Source: an uncultured Ruminococcus sp. (GTDB lineage Bacteria; Bacillota; Clostridia; Oscillospirales; Acutalibacteraceae). Taken from it: a stretch of DNA of 37,773 nucleotides. The notes under the pieces are model-generated. The model was not told the DNA's origin and ran no database searches. It saw only the letters and a list, made by a program, of their open reading frames with translations. The translations under genes were made by a program, and so were the position numbers. The stretch covers positions 1-37,773 of the forward strand of contig CADAEZ010000010.1 in assembly GCA_902787145.1 (NCBI GenBank). The letters are read 5' to 3'. This document shows, piece after piece, positions 19,445-27,136 of the stretch (positions within the stretch are counted from its first letter, which is position 1; each line of letters opens with the position of its first letter).

Positions 19445-19636
19445 TTAAAGTCCCGAATATTTTTTCAATAAATTTCTTACATCATCATCTGTTACGTGGC
19501 CTTCGTTTTTATCCTCAAGCAAATCGGACACGCCGTCGATTGTTTTTAAAAGCTCAGAGAGCTGTTCCTTCGCTTTACGCAAAGCCTCTTCCAAGCGCTC
19601 ATTGTCGCTTTGGAGCTGGTTTATTTCTTTTTCCAT
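19445..19636 (-). CDS. 63-residue coiled-coil protein
   Basis: A small acidic protein whose first ~40 residues (EKEINQLQSDNERLEEALRK onward) have a clear leucine-based heptad pattern. It ends with a short helix (DDDVRNLLKKYSGL). The ATG is preceded by AGAGGG, and it is spaced 12 and 21 bases from its neighbours, so it looks like a real operon gene. No membrane segment. Function unknown; it may be an adaptor for one of the cytoplasmic parts of the cluster. Confidence 0.7.
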   Translation of the reverse strand: MEKEINQLQSDNERLEEALRKAKEQLSELLKTIDGVSDLLEDKNEGHVTDDDVRNLLKKYSGL

Positions 19637-19648
19637 AATACCCTCTGC

Positions 19649-20359
19649 CTAATCCGCGGATAGTTCCGCAATAACCGGTTTTCCGTCTTTTATCTTGACG
19701 GTTATTGTTGTACGTCCGAGCTTGGTTGTCTTTTTGAGTTCATTGTAGAAGGTTGTTATAATAACCGCCTTGTCGCCCTCGACATTGGCCGCGTCAACCT
19801 TATAGTAGATATTTTGGCCGTATTCGGGCATCCACATCTCGAACTTTTTCTTCGATTTATTGTATAGCTCGGATTTTGTAAGATCAACTTTATTCTCGCC
19901 AAAGTGTTTTTTGAGCTCATCATTAAGCTTTTTTTGCGTGGTCTGGCAATAGTCGGTCATTTTATTGGGAATCTCGTAGAGGTTCTCGTAGTAAAGATGA
20001 GCGAACGCAAATTGCGCCAAAGCGTCGACAGGTATATCATTTACCGACTTAAACTTTGGCTGGGCAAGCATAAAGGCAAGCTCGTAGCTCCTCAGAGCAA
20101 AATCCTCGACGTTTACCTTTACTCCCTTGACCGTCAGCGGAGCGGTCATACCGTCGCCGTACGCGTGGAAGCCGTCAAGTTCAACGTCTGTGGTCTCGTT
20201 TTGAGTTTCAACCTGATAGTCGCCGGATTTGGTTTCCTTTTCCTCAACGTTCGGGTCGACGCCCGTACAGGAACACATAGAAATCATTACAGCACACATC
20301 AACCCAAAGGCCAAAATACACTTAAAATATGCAGATTTCGCAAAACTTTTGTTTCTCAT
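19649..20359 (-). CDS. Lipoprotein of unknown function in the polysaccharide cluster
   Basis: This 236-residue protein has a hydrophobic signal and a weak lipobox (MISMCSC, Cys near residue 31). It is followed by an acidic linker and a mixed alpha/beta domain (ALRSYELAFMLAQ, LAQFAFAHLYYENLYEIP, a C-terminal TTITVKIKDGKPVIAELS). I do not recognise the family. The frame is open to 20395, but there it starts with TTG inside a hairpin. The ATG at 20359 has GGGTGA just upstream and is the better start. It lies 84 bases after the secreted repeat protein gene and 12 bases before the coiled-coil gene. Confidence 0.72.
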   Translation of the reverse strand: MRNKSFAKSAYFKCILAFGLMCAVMISMCSCTGVDPNVEEKETKSGDYQVETQNETTDVELDGFHAYGDGMTAPLTVKGVKVNVEDFALRSYELAFMLAQPKFKSVNDIPVDALAQFAFAHLYYENLYEIPNKMTDYCQTTQKKLNDELKKHFGENKVDLTKSELYNKSKKKFEMWMPEYGQNIYYKVDAANVEGDKAVIITTFYNELKKTTKLGRTTITVKIKDGKPVIAELSAD

Positions 20360-20382
20360 TTTATCACCCATAATACAGGATA

Positions 20383-20410
20383 TTCCCTGCCGCAATGCTG
20401 CGGCAAGGAA
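20383..20410 (-). terminator. Hairpin after the secreted repeat protein gene, possible weak terminator or attenuator
   Basis: A 12-bp stem with one wobble pair (20383-20394 with 20399-20410) closes a 4-base loop, 34 bases after the stop at 20444. No run of T follows on either strand. It could reduce rather than stop transcription into the downstream lipoprotein gene. Confidence 0.45.
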
Positions 20411-20443
20411 TAACCGGTTATTGTTTACTATTTTACATTATTA

Positions 20444-22549
20444 TCAATACGGCCATACGTAGTCTGTATAGCAGCGGTCGGGATGATCGGAATCAATCTC
20501 AACAAACACATCCGCGTCACCGATTCTCTCGTAGTTCTGGTACGCGATAGCGTTAATTGTTGATCCGAGAGGCAGGTTAACCGAGAGCGACTCAAGCGGC
20601 TTGTTATACCTGAAGTCCTCAAGGGTGTTAACGTGCTCTTTGCCTGTGTCGTAAACAACCTTGTCGATACCTGTCTGCTTGTTATAATCGCCCTTGCTGA
20701 ACTTAAAGCGATAAGCCATAAAGCACTTGTTGACATCTGTCCTGAGCGCGGCGTTGCGCTTGGGAATTATAAACTTCTTGCTTTCAGCGTCAAAGCTGGG
20801 CTTAACCGCGGTAGTGGATACCTCGAACTTATATACAACCGTACCCTTAAGTCCGCGTGTGTCATCCTCGTAGATACCGTGGTTAGTATGATTCCATGCT
20901 GTAGCTCCGGGATAGAAGGTCTCATAGGGCTTATGAATCTTCTTTTCGCCATTAGTATCTCTTGTGCTCCAATCTACACAGCACATCTGGAAGCAGTATT
21001 CCTTGTCGTATTCTACTTCTACTTCGTCGCCGCTGTAGTATATTCCGCCGTTCTCAAGTCTTACGGCCATAGCGAGCGGAGCGATTATCTTGAGGTTGCC
21101 GTTAGTTGTCTGAGCAGACTGAGCCGCAGCCTCCTCTTCGTCATCCTTAATCTCGGCCTTCTTGATGTTAGCCCAAAGGGATACCGAATCGGCAGGAACA
21201 GAATATCCGTCCTTCTCACCCTTTGTGCTCTCGACCTTAACGCTGTTTACATCAGCGATAGGAGCGGCGTTTTCACCAAAGAAATATCTGTCGGAGCTTC
21301 CGAAGAACTCGTCGCTGATAGAGAGCGACTCGGCGTCCTTGTCAACCGCGTAATCCGCGGCCGATACAGCGTAGAGCTCTACGTTGTTGCCTATTGTGAT
21401 TGACTCGGCCACAGGAGTAGCGCCGTCAACAGGAGATTTCTGCTTGCTTGCGCCGATTGCGCATGCGCCTGTTGCGGAAATTGCCTTTACGTTGGCGTTG
21501 CCTGTGATCTCGATTGAGCCGCCTGTATGCGAGCCGCGTCCGCTGCCGATAGCCGCGCCGCCGCTGTTAAGCTCGTTGCTTCTGCTTGTCGCCGAAATAG
21601 CTGTTACATCAGCGTTGCCTGTGATTTTGATATTTGCCTTGTAAGCGTCTTTGTTATACTTTGACGCGCTGCTGGTTCCGCGTCCCGCGCCGATACCTGC
21701 GCCTCCGCAGGAGCCGATAGCGGTTACCTTACCGCCGTTTATTTCGATATCGGAAGCCGACGCGCCGTATCCGCCGCCGATACCGGCCGCGAAAGTACCG
21801 GGATCGTTAGCGTTAAGCTGGCTTAAGCTGCTGATATCAGCTCTCTGATCCTTTACTGTAGCGGCGTAAACCTCACCGCCGTTTATAACGATTTTACCGG
21901 CGTCATACTCGCCGACCGCCGCGGTGCCGATAGCGCCGCCGCTTGTACCGTAACCTGAGCCGATACCCGCGCCGCATTCATTGCCGTAAGCGTGAATTAC
22001 ACCGCCGTTTATCGTGATAAGGTTGCCGTTTACGTGGTAGCCTGAGCCGATACCCGCTCCGCGGGCACCCGCGTATGCGTTGATATTGCCGCTGTCGATA
22101 GTAATCTCGCCGACCTGTACACGATCTTTTTCGGGAATATTTGTACCTGTTCCGAACGAACCGATAGCCGCGCCGTATTTTCCGCCGGTAACGTTAAGAG
22201 TACCGTCACCCTTGAATGTTACGGATGAACCTACATCAACCTGAATACCGGCAGACGGAGTGTTTCCGTCAGCCTCAACCTTAACGTGTCCTTTTATAAC
22301 GAACGTTACATTTGAACCGCCCTTTACGTGGATAGCCGAACGACCCGCAGAGAATATCTGTGTATCCTCAAGCGTTACAGTGCCTGACACACCGTCGATT
22401 GTTACAGAAGTATAGTTATCCTCGTTAAGAGTACAGTTGCCATCCTCGTTGATGGTAATATCCTTGGAATCATCCGCGGCGAAAGCAACCACTGAAGCAG
22501 TACCCGTAATTAAGAGTACAGCAAGGATAATTGACAATAACTTCTTCAT
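20444..22549 (-). CDS. Secreted glycine-rich repeat protein, probable beta-helix surface or matrix protein
   Basis: This 701-residue protein has a typical signal peptide, with likely cleavage after AFA near residue 26. Residues ~30-400 carry repeated units of the form I-x-I-x-GG-x-V-x-A followed by GGAGIGSG-like turns (GAGIGSGY, AAGIGGGYGAS, GAGIGAGRG, AAIGSGRG), which suggests a right-handed beta-helix. The last ~220 residues form a different domain with Trp/Tyr-rich strands. Some clostridial proteins of this style are annotated as carbohydrate-binding; I infer that loosely. An ATG at 22558 directly abuts AGGAG, so I chose the ATG at 22549 with 9-base spacing. Its own promoter lies at 22676-22704. 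It heads the cluster. Confidence 0.8.
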   Translation of the reverse strand: MKKLLSIILAVLLITGTASVVAFAADDSKDITINEDGNCTLNEDNYTSVTIDGVSGTVTLEDTQIFSAGRSAIHVKGGSNVTFVIKGHVKVEADGNTPSAGIQVDVGSSVTFKGDGTLNVTGGKYGAAIGSFGTGTNIPEKDRVQVGEITIDSGNINAYAGARGAGIGSGYHVNGNLITINGGVIHAYGNECGAGIGSGYGTSGGAIGTAAVGEYDAGKIVINGGEVYAATVKDQRADISSLSQLNANDPGTFAAGIGGGYGASASDIEINGGKVTAIGSCGGAGIGAGRGTSSASKYNKDAYKANIKITGNADVTAISATSRSNELNSGGAAIGSGRGSHTGGSIEITGNANVKAISATGACAIGASKQKSPVDGATPVAESITIGNNVELYAVSAADYAVDKDAESLSISDEFFGSSDRYFFGENAAPIADVNSVKVESTKGEKDGYSVPADSVSLWANIKKAEIKDDEEEAAAQSAQTTNGNLKIIAPLAMAVRLENGGIYYSGDEVEVEYDKEYCFQMCCVDWSTRDTNGEKKIHKPYETFYPGATAWNHTNHGIYEDDTRGLKGTVVYKFEVSTTAVKPSFDAESKKFIIPKRNAALRTDVNKCFMAYRFKFSKGDYNKQTGIDKVVYDTGKEHVNTLEDFRYNKPLESLSVNLPLGSTINAIAYQNYERIGDADVFVEIDSDHPDRCYTDYVWPY

Positions 22550-22675
22550 CTTGAACATCTCCTTTCATTTTCGGGGGATGCGCAGATACAAAACCAATTG
22601 ATCTGCAAAAATGTTTGATGTTTTAGAGCAAGACCGCGCCCTAATATACATTTAGGTAACAATATACCTGTATAT

Positions 22676-22704
22676 ATCATATCATATTACTATGTAAAGT
22701 GCAA
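22676..22704 (-). promoter_or_regulatory. Probable promoter heading the polysaccharide cluster
   Basis: On the minus strand TTGCAC (22704-22699) and TATGAT (22681-22676) are spaced by 17 bases. A second TATGAT overlaps five bases upstream. The predicted leader is about 120 bases long. Confidence 0.65.
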
Positions 22705-22732
22705 CAAAAAAATTATACTCTATATACAAAAC

Positions 22733-22785
22733 AGCGATATGACCAAAACAACCGCTTTTTTTCACGCTTACTTGGTCATATCGCT
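22733..22785. terminator. Long hairpin, probable terminator of the GGDEF / REC-EAL pair
   Basis: AGCGATATGACCAA (22733-22746) and its exact complement (22772-22785) form a 14-bp perfect stem around a 25-base loop. On the minus strand GTTTTGT follows; on the plus strand GTGTTTTTTA follows. It lies about 110 bases after the stop of the response-regulator gene. Confidence 0.62.
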
Positions 22786-22894
22786 GTGTTTTTTACTGTA
22801 CAAAATATACAGTTATTTCCGTTATTGTTAATTAAATTGCGTAAAATTTAATATATCGGTGACTGATTATAACGCCAGATTACGGTTTCTGATG

Positions 22895-24580
22895 TCAGTA
22901 TATTTTTTCTGCTTCAATCAACTTTTCGAATTCTTCGGCGGGAAGAGGCTTCGAGAAATAATATCCCTGGATAATATCTATTCCGATTGATTTTAAAAGC
23001 TTGTACTGCTCTTCGGTTTCGACGCCCTCGGCGATTACCGGAAATCCCAGGAACCTCGCAATATCTCTGACCAGCTCTACGATTCGCAGATCCTTGGGTC
23101 CTGTGCAGATATTCCTTACAAATTTCATATCGAGCTTAAGCGCGTCTATCGGCAGGGAAGTCAGCATATTAAGCGACGAGAAGCCCGATCCGAAGTCGTC
23201 CATTTCTATTCTGAATCCGCTTTGGCGCAGGCTTGACGCCGTAGAAATAATCCTTTTTGTATCGTCGGTATATGCTGATTCTGTAATCTCAAGCAGAAAG
23301 TCAGTTGCTTCGAGAGAGGCTTCGCCGAGAATCTTTAACAATTCGCTTTCGAGATTATCATCAAAAATATCCAGTCGCGAAACATTTACCGAAACCGGCA
23401 GGCTTACTCCGAGCTTGTCCTTAATATGACGGATGAATTTTGCCGACTCGCGCCATACGAACCTGTCGATCCTGTCGATAAGTCCGTGCTCTTCAAACAG
23501 AGGAATAAACACTCCCGGACTAAGAAAGCCGTCCTCCGGATGTATCCAGCGCACAAGCGCCTCTGCGCTGCACAGCACAGGCTTATCCCCTGTTATATTA
23601 TACTTTGGCTGATAATAGACCGTAAACTGCTTTTCTTCAATCGCTCTGTCCAGTTCACCGATAAGCTTTCGGTTATACATCTTTTTTCGGCGAAGATCGG
23701 TGTCATAAAACGCGTAGCCCGAACGGTAGCTCGATATCATATGTATACCGGCCTCAAAAGCCCTGTCAAATCGTATCGCCGGCGGAATACTCTTGTCGGC
23801 GTTGCGGTATACACCCATTCGAAGATAAATCTTGTCCGCGCCGACTTCATCTTTTACGCCGGAAAGAATTTTGTCCAACATTTCGTCATAATCACAACCG
23901 CTTTTTATATAAAGACAAAATTTATCCAATCCGTCGCGGCAGGCTATTCCCTCATATGATTTCGCGATCAACTCTATAGCGTCGCCGATTTCCTTAAGGA
24001 TTCTGTCGCAATACTCAGGACCTCTCAGCTCCCTGATAAGGTTAAAATGATTAATGTCGGCAGCTATCGCGTCTCTCTCTATCAAAGGATTATACGAATC
24101 CAGCTTGGAGCAGTACTCGTAAAAATACTCCCTCGTATACAATCCCGTAAGCTCATCGCGCTCGGTGGCGTTGATGATAGTGCTGCGCTCGGCAAGCGCG
24201 ATAGAACGGTCGACGCGCGCAAGTATAACCTTGGGCGAATCGTAAGGCTTTGGTATAAAGTCCACAGCTCCGAGCTCCAGACTTTCTACCTCGGCGGACT
24301 TCTCCGACGTCATCACAATTATGGGAATCTTACTGAGCGCGTCATCTCCGCGCAAAACTCGCATAAGCTCGTATCCGTCCATCTCAGGCATATTCAAATC
24401 GAGCAGTATGAGCGAAACCCTCGCGTTGGGCTGTCCGAGAATCCCCAGCGCGGTTACTCCGTTTTCCGCATAAACAACATTGTATTTTTCACCCAGAATA
24501 TGACCGAGGATCTGGCGGTTGATTATTTCGTCCTCAACCACCATAACGGTTCTTTGTATTGTATCAAGATTAGTTTTCAT
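22895..24580 (-). CDS. Response regulator with degenerate GGDEF and intact EAL phosphodiesterase domain
   Basis: This 561-residue protein has a receiver domain (~10-130) with acidic pocket VVEDE (14-18), phosphoacceptor Asp 61 (LLDLNMPEMDG) and Lys 111. A GGDEF fold (~140-295) has GLDKF (217-221) in place of GGDEF and so is probably not a cyclase. An EAL domain (~305-555) has EALVRW (340), VNVSR, EITES, MDDFGSGFSS, ALKLD, AEGVET and QGYYFSKP, all consistent with c-di-GMP hydrolysis under phosphorylation control. No histidine kinase is seen in the window. Its start overlaps the end of the GGDEF gene by 11 bases, so the two opposing enzymes are translated together. Confidence 0.9.
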   Translation of the reverse strand: MKTNLDTIQRTVMVVEDEIINRQILGHILGEKYNVVYAENGVTALGILGQPNARVSLILLDLNMPEMDGYELMRVLRGDDALSKIPIIVMTSEKSAEVESLELGAVDFIPKPYDSPKVILARVDRSIALAERSTIINATERDELTGLYTREYFYEYCSKLDSYNPLIERDAIAADINHFNLIRELRGPEYCDRILKEIGDAIELIAKSYEGIACRDGLDKFCLYIKSGCDYDEMLDKILSGVKDEVGADKIYLRMGVYRNADKSIPPAIRFDRAFEAGIHMISSYRSGYAFYDTDLRRKKMYNRKLIGELDRAIEEKQFTVYYQPKYNITGDKPVLCSAEALVRWIHPEDGFLSPGVFIPLFEEHGLIDRIDRFVWRESAKFIRHIKDKLGVSLPVSVNVSRLDIFDDNLESELLKILGEASLEATDFLLEITESAYTDDTKRIISTASSLRQSGFRIEMDDFGSGFSSLNMLTSLPIDALKLDMKFVRNICTGPKDLRIVELVRDIARFLGFPVIAEGVETEEQYKLLKSIGIDIIQGYYFSKPLPAEEFEKLIEAEKIY

Positions 24581-25691
24581 ATAAAGCTCCGGTTTTACTT
24601 TTGTGTTTCTTTTCGTACAGCCTTTTATCCGCCTTTGTTATCAATACAAGAAAATCAACGGGAACACTTACGTTTGACTTAACATAGCCAAAGGAACAGC
24701 CTACTTTTTTACCATAGTTTTCTATTGCTTTTGCCGAGAGTCGAGTGTTAACTTTTTCGATATCCGCCTTAAACTGTTCATAATCAGAGGTGAGCTTTAC
24801 GACCAAAAACTCGTCACCGCCGTATCGGTATACACCCTCATCGCCGAAAATCTCAACCAAAGTATCGGCTACGTTTTTGAGAATTACATCGCCTGTGTCG
24901 TGACCAAAGGTATCGTTAATCTGTTTAAACCGGTCGATATCACCCAGAGCTACACATACGGGACAGTCGAGGTATTTCGCGATATCCGTATTGAGGGCGT
25001 AGCGGTTTTTGAGCCTGGTCATCATATCGTGAGTCGCTATGCGCTCCAAAGAGGAGTTGAGCACCTCAATTCTATTTTGCCGCTCAATATCATTAACGGT
25101 AAGGCGATAGTTTATTATCGCTCCCGCGGCAGTCAGCAGCGCCAACATAATATAATTATAAACGTTTATCATACCTTTTATCACAAAGAAATCAAGCCAG
25201 ACGAAAAAGACAAGATATGATAAAAGTATCAAGGGGATCGAAATAACGGGTCTGAACTTTACAAAAGTCGCCACACACAACTCTACTGTGTAGAATGTTA
25301 TAATCTGCTCGCCCTTTATATAATTATTAACGGACGCCATCATTCCCCAAAGCTGAAAGCTAATCGCAAAGATAAACAAAACCAGTACAATCCTGTTGTG
25401 ATTAGCTTCTGTAATACAGTTTAATTTTCTTATGCGCCACGTCATAATACATGTTAAAAACCCGAAAAAGAGGCATAAACCCACGCTGAAATATACGCGC
25501 AATACATCCGGACTGTTAAGACGCGTCAGGTTTGTCAACGTAAAAATTATAAGTGAGATCACCTCCATTACGCAAACCAGCAGGGTTACGTAGCGGACGC
25601 TGTTTATATTTGTCTTATCAATTTTAACATTGATTTTTGAATCTGTTTTTGGGCATAACCAATAGTTTAGTTTTTTCATGAAAGAACTCAT
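24570..25691 (-). CDS. Membrane diguanylate cyclase (GGDEF)
   Basis: This 373-residue protein has about six membrane helices (~33-195) and a short linker, followed by a GGDEF domain (~215-373). The active site looks intact: ALGDIDRFKQINDTFGHDTGD and GGDEF at 291-295. The inhibitory RxxD site is absent (FGDE at the expected place). GAGGG precedes the ATG, and a promoter (25774-25802) lies upstream. It is cotranscribed with, and overlaps, the response-regulator EAL gene. This repeats the cyclase plus EAL pairing found at 690-4891, with gene order reversed. Confidence 0.9.
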   Translation of the reverse strand: MSSFMKKLNYWLCPKTDSKINVKIDKTNINSVRYVTLLVCVMEVISLIIFTLTNLTRLNSPDVLRVYFSVGLCLFFGFLTCIMTWRIRKLNCITEANHNRIVLVLFIFAISFQLWGMMASVNNYIKGEQIITFYTVELCVATFVKFRPVISIPLILLSYLVFFVWLDFFVIKGMINVYNYIMLALLTAAGAIINYRLTVNDIERQNRIEVLNSSLERIATHDMMTRLKNRYALNTDIAKYLDCPVCVALGDIDRFKQINDTFGHDTGDVILKNVADTLVEIFGDEGVYRYGGDEFLVVKLTSDYEQFKADIEKVNTRLSAKAIENYGKKVGCSFGYVKSNVSVPVDFLVLITKADKRLYEKKHKSKTGALYEN

Positions 25692-25773
25692 ATAATCCCT
25701 CGCAATATCCCATGTAACCTATGAAAAGCTTTAGGCGATACAGGATAGTAGTATACTATGTCCGGTAAAACTA

Positions 25774-25802
25774 ATTGTAACCTTTGTGAATGTAAAAATC
25801 AA
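25774..25802 (-). promoter_or_regulatory. SigA-type promoter for the GGDEF / REC-EAL pair
   Basis: On the minus strand TTGATT (25802-25797) and TACAAT (25779-25774) are spaced by 17 bases. A TATACT further downstream has no good -35 partner. Confidence 0.65.
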
Positions 25803-25830
25803 GATGTTTTCTATAAACATTTACAAAGGT

Positions 25831-25860
25831 AAACCAAAGCCGTCCGAAAACTCGGACGAC
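25831..25860 (-). terminator. Terminator of the arginine operon
   Basis: On the minus strand an 8-bp stem with one wobble pair (25853-25860 with 25839-25846) and a 6-base loop is followed by TTTGGTTT. It begins 13 bases after the stop of the ArsC/Spx-like gene. Confidence 0.75.
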
Positions 25861-25873
25861 TTTACTTCGTTAA

Positions 25874-26224
25874 TTATTTAACAGCTTCTGTCCATTCTTT
25901 CTCCCTGAAACCTACTAGAACCTTCTCGTCGGATACCAGAATCGGGCGTTTAACAAGCATTCCGTCCGTCGACAAAAGGCGGAGCATTTCGTCCTCGCTC
26001 ATTGAGGGCAACTTGTCCTTTAGCTCCATCTGACGATAGAGCATACCGCTGGTGTTAAAGAACTTTTTGAGTGGCAGACCGCTTTTTGTGTACCAGTCTT
26101 TGAGCTCGTCAAAGCTTGGATTCTCGAGCTTTATATCACGAAAATCATAAGTTATGTTGTTTTCGTTAAGCCATTTTTCAGCCTTTTTACAGGTTGAACA
26201 TTTAGGATAGCATACAAACAGCAT
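25874..26224 (-). CDS. ArsC/Spx-family thioredoxin-fold protein
   Basis: This 116-residue cytoplasmic protein has the N-terminal YPKCSTCKKAEKWL motif (Cys 9 and Cys 12), the DIKLENPS loop and a KRPILV segment typical of the ArsC/Spx/YffB family. Members include arsenate reductases and the RNA-polymerase-binding regulator Spx. The sequence alone does not say which this is, and no arsenic genes are nearby. It begins 2 bases after the argF stop and is the last gene of the arginine operon, before a terminator. A redox-linked role is possible but only inferred. Confidence 0.85.
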   Translation of the reverse strand: MLFVCYPKCSTCKKAEKWLNENNITYDFRDIKLENPSFDELKDWYTKSGLPLKKFFNTSGMLYRQMELKDKLPSMSEDEMLRLLSTDGMLVKRPILVSDEKVLVGFREKEWTEAVK

Positions 26225-26226
26225 AT

Positions 26227-27135
26227 TTAGTCCTCAAAGCACTTAACGAGTACTGCCTTCTGAGCGTGCAGACGGTTTTCGGCTTCCTCAAAAATCTCGT
26301 CGGCGTGAGCCTCGAATACCTCGGCAGTAATCTCCTCACCGCGGTGAGCCGGCAGGCAGTGAAGTACCATACAGTCCTTATTGGTAACTGACATCAGCTC
26401 GTCATTTACCTGATAACCCTCGAACGCAGCCTCGCGGATTTTCTTTTCATCCTCCTGGCCCATCGACGCCCATACATCGGTGAGCACTACGTCGGCTTTT
26501 TCGGCGGCCTTCTTAGGCTCTCTTACCATTTCGAACTTGCCGGGGAAACTTTCGCCGAACTCAATAATATTCTTTGGCGGCTCATATCCCTCGGGACACG
26601 CTACGGAAATACTCATTCCTGTTCTGAGCGCGCCTACGATAAGTGAATTCATCATATTGTTGCCGTCGCCGATAAAGCACATCTTTAGGCCTTCGAGCGA
26701 ACCCTTGAACTCACGGATTGTCATAAGATCGGCAAGAACCTGACAGGGATGACAATAGTCTGTAAGTCCGTTGATAACCGGAATTGAACCGTATTCGGCG
26801 AGAGCCTCAACCTCGCTCTGCTCAAAGGTACGAATCATAATTCCGTCGATAAAACGAGAGAGCACACGAGCGGTATCCTGAACCGGCTCGCCGCGTCCTA
26901 TTTGCAGGTCGTTAGACGAAAGGAAAAGAGGATATCCGCCGAGTTGGGTCATTCCAACCTCGAAAGATACGCGTGTACGTGTTGACGATTTCTCAAAAAT
27001 CATACCTAGAGTTTTTCCTTTAAGACGGTCGTGCGCGATACCGTGCTTTTGCTCGTATTTTAGCTGGTCGGCAAGGTTAAGAGCGTCGATAATCTCCTCG
27101 CTTGACCAATCTTCCAGTTTAAGTAAATGTTTCAT
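26227..27135 (-). CDS. argF: Ornithine carbamoyltransferase
   Basis: This 302-residue enzyme makes citrulline from ornithine and carbamoyl phosphate, the sixth step of arginine synthesis. The carbamoyl-phosphate site (STRTR, 51-55), the HPCQ motif (129-132) and the ornithine-binding HCLPAHRGEE loop (~262) are all present. The length is normal for the anabolic enzyme. GGAG lies 7 bases before the ATG, and the gene follows argD after one base. The catabolic paralogue is unlikely in this biosynthetic operon, since no arcA or arcC is present. Confidence 0.95.
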   Translation of the reverse strand: MKHLLKLEDWSSEEIIDALNLADQLKYEQKHGIAHDRLKGKTLGMIFEKSSTRTRVSFEVGMTQLGGYPLFLSSNDLQIGRGEPVQDTARVLSRFIDGIMIRTFEQSEVEALAEYGSIPVINGLTDYCHPCQVLADLMTIREFKGSLEGLKMCFIGDGNNMMNSLIVGALRTGMSISVACPEGYEPPKNIIEFGESFPGKFEMVREPKKAAEKADVVLTDVWASMGQEDEKKIREAAFEGYQVNDELMSVTNKDCMVLHCLPAHRGEEITAEVFEAHADEIFEEAENRLHAQKAVLVKCFED

Positions 27136-27136
27136 T

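Larger units (their letters stand above)
22559..22894. other. Intergenic stretch with promoter, long leader and hairpin
   Basis: These 336 bases hold no gene that I can support. From right to left they contain about 110 bases after the response-regulator stop, a 14-bp inverted repeat (22733-22785), the promoter at 22676-22704, and a leader with a small GCAGAT/ATCTGC inverted repeat (about 22583-22607). I looked for c-di-GMP riboswitch signatures and saw none. Confidence 0.6.

Noticed and set aside
20360-20395. N-terminal extension of the 236-residue lipoprotein starting at TTG (20395)
   Set aside because: The TTG lies inside a stable hairpin, and the ATG at 20359 has a better ribosome binding site directly before a normal signal sequence.
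20633-21403. A 256-codon open frame on the plus strand opposite the secreted repeat protein
   Set aside because: It is antisense to a clear signal-peptide protein with regular repeats, has no good ribosome binding site seen, and its composition mirrors the opposite strand.
25760-25766. TATACT as the -10 of the GGDEF gene promoter
   Set aside because: No good -35 lies at 16-18 bases upstream, whereas TTGATT-17-TACAAT just upstream fits well.
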